Positions 47,058 through 58,237 of a stretch of DNA of 64,000 nucleotides are shown here, one piece after another; position 1 is the stretch's first letter; every line of letters begins with the position of its first letter. The DNA lies in assembly GCA_963920665.1 (NCBI GenBank), contig OY987267.1:23498001-23562000 (forward strand). Direction: 5' to 3'. The position numbers were made by a program, and so were the translations under genes. The notes under the pieces are model-generated. The model ran no database searches. It was not told the origin of the DNA and saw only the letters and a program-made list of their open reading frames with translations. Source of the DNA: Straminergon stramineum. Its lineage: Eukaryota > Streptophyta > Bryopsida > Hypnales > Calliergonaceae.

Positions 47058-47251
47058 CACTAAAGTGAACAAAAAAGTGTTGATTTTTTTGTTGATTTGG
47101 ACCTTCACTGCTCAAATCAACAAAGTTTTGTGACCAATTTGTTAACTTGTGCCAAAATCAACAAAAAACTGTAAAAATGGATGATACAATATCCACTTCA
47201 ATAAAAATTTGTTGATGTTTTGTTGATTTGGTCACTGTTTTTCTACTAGTG
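47058..47251. mobile_element. Possible CACTA-like foldback
   Basis: Begins cacta and ends ctactagtg, with repeated inverted blocks built around tcaacaaa and tttgttga. It resembles the foldbacks at 50641, 51145 and 52163, but the left end is diverged and no 3-bp duplication is seen. Confidence 0.4.
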
Positions 47252-48361
47252 CAAGTAGTAGGCAAAGGGGCTTATACCTTGTTACTGCCAACACACTAAC
47301 ATGACTAATATAAACACCTCTAGTTCTCATACCACGATGAAATTTTTTTAATGAGAAAAGAACAACAGTACCTTGAGGCATGTGCCTTAACTGGACAGAG
47401 TTATAACTAGTGGAATGATGGAGATATCGGTGGCTCACATGAGTTATGTTTACTGTGCTTCTACCACACCTCTGGGAATTTTTGAAAATGACCAACACTC
47501 CACAATGATCTCTTGTGCTTCTAATTTTGAGTCATTTGAGCAAAAGGCTAGAACTGTGCAACCTCAGAATCAGTATGTGTAGTGTCAAGGTGTGTATACA
47601 AATTTGTTGCTATAGTGTTGGGCTCCCAAATCAACAGCCAACAAGTCATGCTTTATTGGTTTTTGTCTTCGCAAACTACATCATGCCATTGTTTTGTAAA
47701 TGTGATATGTGTTGATTTTTTGTGTAGAATTTGAGGTCTTTTTCTTAGGTGAATATATGATAACAAGTTGTAGTAATCTTAAGACACCTCGTACATGTTG
47801 ATTAGCACACTTATGGTTTGCTTGTTGGCATGGGTACAAGTGAGGATTATCACCTCCTGAAGAATTTTTTCAAAAATTCTAAACATTCTTATTGGCATAT
47901 GAAGGACAAATATTTCAACAAATTACTTTGTTTAATCCTTCACTCTCTTTAGTTTGCTTGGAATCTGTTTTTGTCATAAGTATACATTTGCTTCAAATTG
48001 GTGCTAGAAATTTGCCATTCAGTATCATAGGTTTTCAACTTTGCTTTGGCAGAAGGTTGTTTACCATACATACTATAAAGGAAAGTGAGTAACAGGAGCT
48101 GATTTGGTATATAAGGCATATGACCCATTTGCAACCACTTAAGCAATTACGCATATATGGAGCTTGGGATTCTCAAGTGGGGAAATTTTCCTGTGTATAG
48201 AAATAGAGTTGGAAAGGATTCCATATTTTTTCATAATTTTATTTCTCAAAACGTAATTACTATGAATTTTTTAGCTTCAGATTCTGTTCTATCCATATTG
48301 GTCATATAGATTTCTGTATTTCCAACCAAGGGCTGATTGCAATATTGATAGTCCTGTAGCC
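47252..48361. other. Gene-free spacer
   Basis: Nothing recognised. Confidence 0.4.
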
Positions 48362-48425
48362 AATCATAATGTGCCACAACTGCATTTGGAACTGTGTCAC
48401 AATTAATCACCACTCTTGACTACCT
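48362..48425 (+). repeat. R1 fragment
   Basis: Resembles 24773-24835 (caatcataatg(t/c)gccacaact, attaatcac). A short relic of the R1 family. Confidence 0.45.
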
Positions 48426-48576
48426 GATTAGGAAGAACTGTAGCCTACAGGGCGGAAATGGTGTGTGTGATCGGAATGCAGTCGGCTCCCTTATATATAT
48501 ACTCTCAGGGAGTTTTTTTACACATTGGGCCTTCTTTTTGATCTCCAATTTTTTTTGGCTAAGCCTGAGAGATCTG

Positions 48577-48694
48577 ATCAGTCTGATCCTTCATGAAAGA
48601 GGTCTGGAGACTATACCAGAGAGTATGTGCTCATAATCAATCTGATCCTTTGTGAATGAGGTCAGGAGATTGTACCAGAGAGTATTTGTACTGA
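48577..48694 (+). repeat. 59-bp tandem duplication
   Basis: Two 59-base units (48577-48635, 48636-48694) share tctgatcctt, gaggtc, accagagagtat. Roughly five in six bases match. Confidence 0.7.
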
Positions 48695-48956
48695 CTACTA
48701 TAATATGTGTTCAAAATCACGATGTTTGCTTGTAATTAGACGTATGACTCAATATTATATTGAACTTTGTGTTGTCATACAAGCTAAAGTATTATATAGG
48801 TTACATTATCTATGAGTCCATGTTACTATGACAAGAAGTTATCTTAAAACATTTATAGCTAGTATGATTCTCGAAAGCAAAATAGAGTCTACCTTGAATC
48901 TATTAGGGAAGTATCGAAAAGACATTTTTTGCTTTCCATGATTGGAGAGGCTTCCC

Positions 48957-49597
48957 CTCGGTGCCGAGGGGTACCAAGTAGCAAGAGGGGAGTGATCATA
49001 AAAAAACTAATTTTCAATAGAACAACTATATTTGATTTCAAAAGAATCTTAATTAATCATCAATTTTTTTTCTTAAAATCTAGTGAAGTCTAATGAATGG
49101 CACATCAAGGTTGTTCAAGGGACCATGGTAATAGGTCCACGGTAATAGGTTTTAATAAAATTTATTTAAAAGAGAAAATTTTAGCCAAAATTTTTAGATG
49201 GAATCTCTAAAAAGTAGTTTGCTCACAAGCTTAGAAGCTCACACTCACATACTCACAAAATAGCAATCCTGCTTCAACAATCATCTTGAAAAAATATTCA
49301 AAAAAATTTCTATAGAGATTTCAATCTTAAGGTGACAATGCCCAAAATTTTGTAAAATAGATATGCATATAGATGTTTCCTACATATCTATGCAATCAAA
49401 TATAAAAAATTCATCACGAATGTTTTTCAATCAATTATCATGTAAATCCATGAATATTAAATAAAATCATTCACCAAAAAAGAAAATTTTTCTTTTTTGA
49501 AACTAAAATTTGCTATACTTGATTGTTATTGCCTAATCAAATGGCACAATTATAGGCAATTTGTAAGATTTTTGGACTCAATTGTATTATACAACAT
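48957..49597 (-). repeat. R4 inverted arm, right
   Basis: Inverted partner of 42568-43712 but only about 640 bases because it lacks the tandem units. Its inner end has a palindrome, cccctcggtgccgagggg, beside taccaagtag. Confidence 0.65.
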
Positions 49598-50024
49598 TCT
49601 ACCAAATTTTTTTTTGTCAATGTCATGTTGCACTACAATATGACAATTATGAAACTTTAGGGTATTATACAATATTATATAGTACTACACACAACAATTG
49701 AACAATGATGTACTATGTTGTCATATCAAATGACAGCGGGTATGCATTGATAGCCATTGCAGCCTTAGAGAGATAGAGGAGTAGGTTAGACAAGCCTAGA
49801 ATATCTAATTGAAACTAGGGAATAGGATGGAATTTGAAGTCCTTTGAAGGTGTGAACAAAGATATTTGGAGGCTAGAAGACTTGATTGAAACCCTAAGCC
49901 AACCTTTCTTCCCTTTCAATCTCTTCAAGTCTTGTATGTGAGGATTTCTTGAAGTTTAGGAGATGGAAAACCTTGAAGGTTGTTTGTAGATGATGGTGGT
50001 GGTGCCAATTTTCTTAATTTGATA

Positions 50025-50190
50025 TGTTTGTATGTATTGTTATGTTGCATATATGAAAATGTGAGGAAATTTGAGTAGGACCTTACTTGGAAAGCAAGCC
50101 TATGAATCAACTACATGGACCAAATCTATTGTAGTGTAGCTTCATGTTTTCATTAACATCCAAGCACATGAAACTTTTTCATATAGTGAC
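50025..50190 (+). repeat. R1 fragment, 3' part
   Basis: Matches 28628-28800: ttgttatgttgcat, gagtaggacctt, cttggaaag, atctattgtag. Shows that R1 extends beyond the point where copy B breaks off. Confidence 0.6.
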
Positions 50191-50640
50191 ACATAGGAGA
50201 GATTTCATGGCAAATTTTAGAAATTGGATGGATTAATGTGGAGAGAGAAGGATAGGAGTTGAACAAATGGTATAGGACAGTTTGGACTTTGGGCTTGGCC
50301 TTTGGAGGCTTCACTATGGTCAGTCAAATGCTCTAATTCCTATATTTTATTGCCTATTTATTACCCATTTCTATGGACTCTCAATAAATTTTGGTCAATC
50401 AATCCATGGCCTCTCAACTTGGATGGTTATAGTGTGAATTGGCCTTAAGTTACAGGTAGTTCTAGTTTCCAAGACCTCTTTAGTTTATTGTTACATTACC
50501 ACTTCATCTAGGTTTAGTTCTTTCTCCTTAACAAAGAAAATTTGAATGTGTAATAGTTATCTTATAAGCGAATTTAACTTTGTAAGAACGAGTTGGCCAC
50601 CATGGAAATCTCATCCTTTTTGGTATAATGTGAATCATTT

Positions 50641-50804
50641 CACTAGAAGAAATCTACGTTTGCCTCAATAAAATCTACATGACGTGTTTGTTGAAGCAAA
50701 TGCAAAATTTATGTTTTCCTTCATTTTTTAGCATAGATTTTGTGTTTGCCTCAACAAACACATCATATAGATTTTGTTGAGGCAAGCACAAATTTCTTCT
50801 AGTA
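50641..50804. mobile_element. CACTA-like foldback MITE 1
   Basis: A 164-bp hairpin-like element; the left end cactagaagaaat pairs with the right end atttcttctagta. The arms are about 70 bases long with few mismatches (tttgcctcaa(c/t)aaaatct). A TTT duplication is at 50638-50640 and 50805-50807. Noncoding. Confidence 0.75.
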
Positions 50805-51144
50805 TTTCCTTCAAAAAATCCAAGAGCAGTTATTGGTGTCAAACTTTTGTGCAAGGTTAGTCTTCTCTATTTCATACAAAATTCAAAAGATGAACGTACA
50901 TATGCACTTTAGTCTTACATAGAAAGATTGTTTGTCATCTATTGAACTACTCTGGTCTATAACATCCTTACATGGTTAAGATCATTTAGCAATTAAAGAG
51001 AAGGACATAATCAAAGAGGTTGGAGTACATGATATTTTATAAAGGTCATTGTATAGAAGGTCAAACATTTTGAGTGAGGTTTTCACTAAGGTAGGTGAAA
51101 TTGGACCCTTCCTACTAAAAACACACTTTTTTAATAGATAATTA

Positions 51145-51349
51145 CACTAGTAGAAATTAGCATTTATTTCACCAAAATTCAGCTAATGCAATTTTCAATT
51201 TTTTGCCAAAAAACACAAAATTTGCATTGTCTGCAACGCAAATTTCTAAAAACTACGTTGCACTCATCGCAGATTTTGTGTTTTTTGGCGGAAAAGTGAA
51301 AATCACATTAGCTGAATTTTGGTGAAATAAATGATGTTTTCTACTAGTG
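51145..51349. mobile_element. CACTA-like foldback MITE 2
   Basis: A 205-bp element with near-perfect arms of about 80 bases beginning cactagtagaaa and ending in its complement. TTA duplications are at 51142-51144 and 51350-51352. The CACTA ends and 3-bp duplication fit a nonautonomous CACTA-type element. Confidence 0.85.
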
Positions 51350-51369
51350 TTATTTAGTAAATTTTAATC

Positions 51370-52880
51370 AGTATCAAGAATAATCATTTAACCTCGAAAG
51401 TCCCATTATCCCTATAGAGAACAAATGGGATTTTAGGTGGGTTCCTATAAGCACAATTTTTGTCAATTTTTTTTGAAATTTTTTGTAATATAAAAAAAAT
51501 TACTAGATTTATAAGAATATATATTTTTTTATTAAAGTAAGTGATTAGGAGAAAAAGGGTGATTGCAAGAAAGAGTGGTATTGTTTTGCATTATATTTAG
51601 AATGATGGAGACATAGAGTTGTCATCTGCTAAAACTTTTGAAGTATGAACCTGATGAACTTGAAATTTTTTTGGAGAGATGGATAACTTGATTGTAATAA
51701 TATCCGTTCTTTTTTCAAATTTAAAAATCATTTTCTATGTAAATTTCAATTTTGCTAATCAATCATTCTTTAAGGTTTAGGGATTTTTAGTACTTGTGAG
51801 TATCCAAAATTAATATCCCAAAGCTAAAATTTTGTAGTCTATTTCTACTATAGGTGGGCATGTGCCTACTAAGATCATCTAAAAATACATTATTTTATGT
51901 CTTGTATATTTTTGCGAGTTGGGCTCCCTGACGCTTACAGTTCTAAATATTGAAAATGGTTTTGACTTTATTTTTTTGGTGAAATTTGATTACAATCAAG
52001 TCTTCAAAAATTGACAATTTTTAGTTTTTTTGGTTCTTGATTTTCTACTTATTATTAGTTTATACCTCACTGTATCTATGTTCTATGACAAACTATCTTT
52101 TTTCCCACAAAGTATTGTTTTAGTACTTGCAAGTAGTCCACAATACTTGCAAAAGTACTTCTCACTAGTAGAAAACTATGTTGCAGTCAACAAAATTTAG
52201 TTGACATATTTTTGTGTTTTCTACCCTGAAACAGAAAATTTGCATTGACTGCAATGTAATTTTCTGAAAACTTTGTTGCAATCAATGCAAATTTTGTGTT
52301 TTTTGGTAGAAAACACAAAAACACATTAGCTGAATTTTGTTGATTGCAACGCAATTTCCAGTAGTCTCTAGCCATTGATTTTTTTATCAATAGTTGAAAT
52401 TGTTCCACAATAAAGTACTCACAGTACTCAACGTCTAAAATCCATGTATTAACAAAGTGCTACTAAAAATGGCTAATCTTTCTTGCAACCACCCAAAAGT
52501 TATATCACAATAAGCCCAAATTTCAACTTAGAGGCCAACAAAAGAAATCCACAAAAAATCGAAATAAATTTTTTTTCCTAAAGATTGTATTTTTGTCTAC
52601 ATGGAAGCTTTGATTCATTCCATTTGGATTTGTGATTTGAAAGTTATGGAGCATCTTGTTTTGCAAGCAATTAGAGCATCTTCTTAAAATTATAATGTAT
52701 AGGATTCATTTTTGAGCTCATTTTCCACATTTTGTTAAAAGAAAAAGATCCACAAGGTTAACTTTGATTGTTAGAACAATCTCACAATTGAGATTAGTGA
52801 GCTCAAATTTCATCTTAGAGCTACTAATGATTTAGTTTTTCCCTCTATCTTGTACCTATTTTCGACAAATACAACTATTG
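51370..52880 (+). repeat. Dispersed repeat R2, copy 2
   Basis: Blocks at 51390-51480 and 52540-52880 match 15465-15550 and 15680-15990 in direct orientation. The intervening kilobase includes the foldback at 52163-52367 and other sequence absent from copy 1. Confidence 0.5.
52163..52367. mobile_element. CACTA-like foldback MITE 3
   Basis: The left end cactagtagaaaac and about 60 bases pair with the right arm (tttttgtgttttctacc is shared). The right tip is diverged (ccagtagtctc). An inner inverted pair (gaaaatttgcattgactgca) makes the whole element fold back. No clear duplication. Confidence 0.6.
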
Positions 52881-55640
52881 AAATTTGACAATATTCAATT
52901 GAAAAAGAATGTCTGTTAGTGGGGACTAAAATATTGAAAAGGTTGCACCCATCCGTTTGCATCATCTTGCTATTGACACATGAATTGCATCACACCCTTG
53001 TATATGCATGAACAACATTGATTGAAATGTGCACCTAGTACCAAGCAACTCAATCACTGGCTCAGATCTCTACATCGAATGAGAACTTTGACAGCGATTG
53101 TAAGGTAGAGTAAGCCTACCATTTACTACACGCATCTCTGGACAACAATTGTTGCCATTCACTAAACACTAACCGCATGATTCAACTACCAATTCAATTG
53201 CAATGGGAACAAAATTTTGTATCATCACTCAATGACTACACACTATGTAGTGAGGGTTGCAAAGAATTTTTAACTAGATTTTAGCTTCATTGCCTTTAAA
53301 TTGCAATAAAATATGTAGGATGAAATCTTATTGTATTATATTTTTTGAAGGTGAATCTTAAAATGACATTTAATAATCACACCAAATTTCAAAACATGCA
53401 AGTCTTTGTATTTATGAGAAGCATTTGAATTTTGTCTATGTAGTGATTGATAAGTTCACTATTTCATGCAATAGTGCAATTTTAGATTGCCATAGTTGGG
53501 ATGCCTCATTTAGAAGCCAGAACAAGACAATATAGTATTGTCTAACTAAACATGCAGTATTAGCTTTGAGGTTGCTAGTTGATTCTCATACAATATATAG
53601 AAATCGGAGGTCACGGCTAGAATTGTTTGAATGTCTTGCATGTGCCCACAGTCTCAGTTTCTTGCAGCTACACTAGAAACTAGCTTGACTTCAAAGTTCT
53701 TCGCTGGCGTTCAATCTCCTCCCGATTTGCAAAATCAGGGAAAGATCTGACATTGGAGATAATGTTAGAAAACATTGCAATCTTATGGACGTGTAACACT
53801 AGCTTAAGATTAGATAATGAAATAGGATTAAGCCTCAGCTTATATACACAATGAGCCTAACCTAATTAGCTTGTAGATGAAGATTGTCCGAGAGATGAAA
53901 CCCTAACAATTCTATAGTTCTAAGATGCCCCCTCAATCGTGAGATTCTTGTCTTGGATAATTGTGATGTAGTTGGGTGATGGTCGCTACAGATGATGGCT
54001 CGAATTGAAATTTGAGGTTGGCCCCAACTATGAGGTTGTTTGAGTGGGTTGTCAATTGTGGGGTTGGTGGGATTGTTGTTTTGGTTGGGGTGTTGTGAGC
54101 CCTCAAGTTGGCACTTGGAACTCAGGGTTTTCTTTTGTTTTCTTTTGTTAGTATTTTAGCATAATTATATGCAAGAATGCATAAAAAGAGTGTTTGAGTG
54201 ATATTTGGTAGAAGTCCCTACCAATATAGTGAGGGGTCATCCGAGAAGTGTAGAGTATATAAAATACTCAAATTTCATACTTCTAATGTCTAATTGAGAG
54301 TCTGAGAGGTCGATTAAGTATTTTCGAGAGAATTAAAGGTTTGAGTGTTAGTCAGTCCTAGTTGTTGTCCATGTTAAACTAAGTCTTACAATTGCATGTG
54401 ACAAACTGGCTAAGTCTATTTTAGGTCTAGAGGGTCTAGTATAGGTCACCATCCAATTCGTAAAGAATTTGGATTGATAAGTTCTTATTTGCAGATAACT
54501 TATAGAAGAATTATCCAATCTGCAAATAAAGTAATGGGAAAGCGACCGGAGTATGAAGAAAGGTGCTTTTACTCTAAAAGCATGCCAAGAGCCGACATTG
54601 GAGCCGGTTGTTCCAAGATTCCCCGATACAAGAATAATTTCCCCCTCAGGTAGAAATTATAAGGAAATTGCTAATTTTAGCTTCCCTATGAATAGTGAAA
54701 AGTGAAATGTAATGTTGCACTTTGGTTTTGGTAGTTTCCTAGAAGCTACCCAAAAATTTTCGGAATTTCTTGAAACGATTACAATGACTCCATGGGAAGT
54801 CAACTGCCTTTGAACATGGTTGTAAATTCCTAGGAATTACCCATGTTGTGGTAAAATCCCACTAAAAATTAGGATAGTGTTTTGTGTGCTAATAAAGCGT
54901 TCCACAAAATTTGAAGACATTTTGACATTCCTAGGTACCAGAATCAGCAACGACAGTGGACTTTTGAAGAATTTACAACTTTACGACGGGTTGACCGGCG
55001 TACCAGGAGATGGCGGTGTTCAAATGACATGAATGAGGGGTCTTTTCTTACTCCCACAAACCTTCTAAGTAATCCTAGCTAGATAGTTTCTTCAACAGAA
55101 ACAAATTTCAAAAGTTAGAGTTTTCACCTTTCTTTGGAGTTACCGTAAGTTGATTTTACGCTTACGAAGGGCTGGGAAGAAAGGGGTAGGGGTCCCCTAG
55201 GCTAATTTGGGTCTTCTAAAAACACTGGTGCAATCGTTTTTCAATTTGGAGTTGTTCCCTAGAAGATAGGAGGGGTCCAGCAGTAGGTTTGACTTTTTTA
55301 GAGTAATTAGCGATAATTCAAAGTTAATTTTGCAAATATCTTTTGGAAAATTGAAGATTGGATTTGGGTAAGACTTCTTTTCTTGTGTAACAATCCATCT
55401 TTTGTTTAAAGAAAGACAATTTAGAAATACTTTGGGTCAATTAGCAAAATATCTAGGTTAAGTAGGGTTATTTTCAAAATATCTTTGGGAAAAGATCTTG
55501 GATTTGATTTAGCCAAGATTTATTAGCTAAATGGAGAGGGTTCTAGAGAATTCTTCCATTAAACAAAGATTATTTTGGAACTACGTTAGGGTAGTTTAGG
55601 AAATATCTCGGGATCAAAAATAAATGTTTTTCTATCGACA
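52881..55640. other. Gene-free spacer
   Basis: No gene. The part after 54000 becomes less AT-rich and may be retrotransposon remains leading into 55.6-58.3 kb. Confidence 0.35.
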
Positions 55641-55667
55641 ACTTACCGGGGAGGGGCCTGGGATAAG

Positions 55668-55676
55668 TATAAAAGG
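55668..55676 (+). promoter_or_regulatory. TATA box, probably in an LTR-like promoter
   Basis: TATAAAAGG is set between GC-rich blocks (ggggcctgggataag and cccttccctcgagg). No gene follows within reach, and downstream features (duplicated 45-mers, GC-rich repeats) suggest a retrotransposon promoter. The assignment is inferred. Confidence 0.4.
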
Positions 55677-55803
55677 CCCTTCCCTCGAGGTTGTCGGTAC
55701 CCTCATTCTTATATCTAACCTTTGTTTTTGTGCTACTAGCGTGGTCGGAGCACTGATCCACGTCGAGATCCGACCTAACTTTCATTCTAATTCTTGATTT
55801 GTA

Positions 55804-55836
55804 CACTTTGAAGGACGAGAGGGTCCCTTCAAAGTG
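55804..55836 (+). repeat. Perfect 11-bp stem-loop
   Basis: cactttgaagg (55804-55814) pairs with ccttcaaagtg (55826-55836) across an 11-base loop. It lies about 130 bases downstream of the TATA box and could be a leader structure. Confidence 0.55.
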
Positions 55837-56086
55837 ATTTCTATTTGATTTCTTTAAGTTCTTGAGGCTAAGCCTCCATTTTCTTTGAATTGTGAGAGTT
55901 TTGGAAGGGATAGACCTCCAAACTCTAATTTCGTTTAAGGTTTCTTGAATACTGACAAATTGTGCTCATTACAATAGAATTTGGTGTTAAAAGACTTAAG
56001 GCGGTGAAGCTTGACTTTGCCAAAAGTTTATTAAACCAACCCCTGCCCAAAATTTGTTGTATAACGAAGATTGGGACTTTAATTGC

Positions 56087-56213
56087 TAAAGTTCGGTTTA
56101 AACGCTGTCATGCGTACCTTCTTTAGTGATTAAACTTGGTTACTTGGAAATTTTAGGAAATTAATCTTTAAAGTTCGGTTTAAACATTGTCATGTGTACC
56201 TCCTTTAAAGATT
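56087..56213 (+). repeat. Pair of 45-bp direct repeats
   Basis: 56087-56131 and 56169-56213 share taaagttcggtttaaac, tgtcatg(c/t)gtacct and ctttaa/gt blocks. The offset is 82 bases. Confidence 0.7.
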
Positions 56214-58139
56214 GACTTTCAAAATACTAAAATTTGATCTTTGACACCGTGTATACCTGGGGTTGCCCCCGCACGGCAAAGCTTTGACTTTGAAAGATTT
56301 GAAATTAAAACTTGGAAAAATTTCCTTAATTGCATGCTTGGAAAAATGCTCTGCAAGTGTACTAATTAGGAACGTTGAATTTAGTGAGAAAGATTAGAGA
56401 AAAGTAATCAAAATTGCTTAGTTTGAATTATTGATAAAATCCTTAGTAGTAGTTATAGAAAAACAAAATTTAGATTAGTTGCCCTTTAGTTAGAGTCATT
56501 AAAAGAGATTTTTAATTAGTTTAGAATACTTAGTTTTCTTAGTTTAAAACTCATTCCAAAAATCCACAAAAAGTAGATTGATAGTTTAAAATTTAAGGAG
56601 TTGGAAAATTAGTGAAAGTTTGCTTAGAAATTCCCTCCCCAAACCCAAAAATTGATTAGTTTAGTTAGAAAGTTAATTAGTTTTATTAGTGTTAGATTAG
56701 TTTAAATCAATGCAGTTAGTAAAGACTTCCAAAAAATCAGTAGCAAGGAACCGTAATCCAGCATACGAAATCAGTGCGTGAAGGAAATAGAGGTCAAAAT
56801 CGGAAGAGCCCAAGACTGTGCAAAGGAGGGCCTAAAGCCGTGCAAGGGCCACAACACGTGAATCAAATAAATCAAGACCCCGGCAGTGACAAGGAGCCTT
56901 CAAAACGAATAGGGAGTTTATGAGCAGAACAGGAGAGGGAACGGCCAGTCATGCCCCGCCATGTGGCTGTCGCGCCCCTTCGTAATACTTACCATCTTAA
57001 GCTCATTTTCCAAACACTTAACACCTTAGTGCCACTAAGGTTCACGCTCTCCTAACACTGCAAATGCCGCGCACTCACAATGTTAGGTTCTAACTCAAGT
57101 CACAGGGGTCCCCATTCCTCCATGACTCCCAATCCTTTCCTTGTAATACTTACTCCCACAAGACACCGAGCATGTCATTTGATGACATGGGGCGGAACTT
57201 CCATTGATGTCCAAGCACACGGTGAGGCACTACTCCCACCGGTGCTAACCACCCTTGAATGGGACCCAACTCCCCACTAGGCCCAACCCAACTCATTTCG
57301 AGACTCACCAAACGGGACTCACACCATGGCCTAGTGTGGAGTGGGACACCACCCAACCGGTATCAAGGAGTGCACAAGCACTCCATGGTAACACACAAGT
57401 GGTGGTGAGGCTCAACACTAGCCTCACCACTCGGGGCCACTTAGGCTCACCATGGCACCATCCGGGAGTGAGGAGGGAGACCACCCCTCCTCATAGTACT
57501 CTCTGCGGGATTCGGCAGCCCCCCCCTTGTATGTCAAGGGGGACTCCCAAACACCCTTTGGTTTTGGAAGACCACCCCGTTTCTCCCGACCACTAGTTTG
57601 GGACTCCCGAACTTCCACCCGGCATAACTTTGCGGTCCGGGATCCAAATCGCACATGCGACCCCATTTTCGACATCTACGCGACGCGTAGATGACGATGG
57701 ACTGCTCACTTGCTCCATTCGGACAAGTACTCGCAAAGTTGTCGCCCTCCAAAGATTCGGGACACTCCCGGCGCGGCCAGGGCACTCCTGGCGCGACCAA
57801 GGCGCTCCCGGCGCGACCGGGACACCCCCAACTTTGAACGCCCATAACTTTTGACTCGCAAGTTCAAATCACGCGTTCTTTAGACGGCTGGAAGCGTCTT
57901 CTCAAGACCTTTCCAAGCATGTATGACACGCCCCCAAATTCGTCCGAATCAGAGCGCTACATCGCTCTGATCGCTCGGGACTCCTAGTCCCCCTCACCTC
58001 ATCTCTTGCAAGGCTTGGGGAGTCACCTCCAATGTCCTCCTTGCTCACCAAAGTGGCACGGGCACGCCTTGTGATGAGGGTCGTGACAGTGGCGGACTCC
58101 TGGCGACTGGGTGGAGGAACCGAGCTAGGGAGTGATCCC
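56214..58139. other. GC-rich, probably retrotransposon remains
   Basis: 56.8-58.1 kb is much richer in GC than its surroundings. Text such as aactttgaacgcccataact followed by tttgactcg is of a kind I associate with plant LTR-retrotransposon LTRs. Frames of about 80-115 codons here look like by-products of high GC. No pol motif was found. Confidence 0.35.
57761..57828 (+). repeat. 20-bp tandem array
   Basis: Three exact-length 20-base units (57761, 57781, 57801), consensus ggcactcccggcgcgaccag, plus a partial fourth unit. Confidence 0.85.
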
Positions 58140-58237
58140 GACGATTGAGCCAGGAGTTAGCCTGATGACTGAGCCGGAAGTAAACCTGACGACTGAGCCA
58201 AGGAGCGAGTTCGACGAGCTGAACAGGGAGGTGAACC
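58140..58237 (+). repeat. 24-26-bp tandem array
   Basis: Four diverged units start at 58140, 58164, 58188 and 58213, with core gacgactgagcc followed by a purine-rich half. Confidence 0.75.

Noticed and set aside
57761..57828. CRISPR-like array
   Set aside because: Units are contiguous 20-mers without spacers and the genome is a plant; this is a minisatellite.
57255..57845. Several ORFs of 80-113 codons on both strands
   Set aside because: High GC lowers stop frequency; no frame shows a motif and the array sequence explains the repeats in the translation.
58140..58237. CRISPR-like array
   Set aside because: Contiguous diverged tandem units without spacers.
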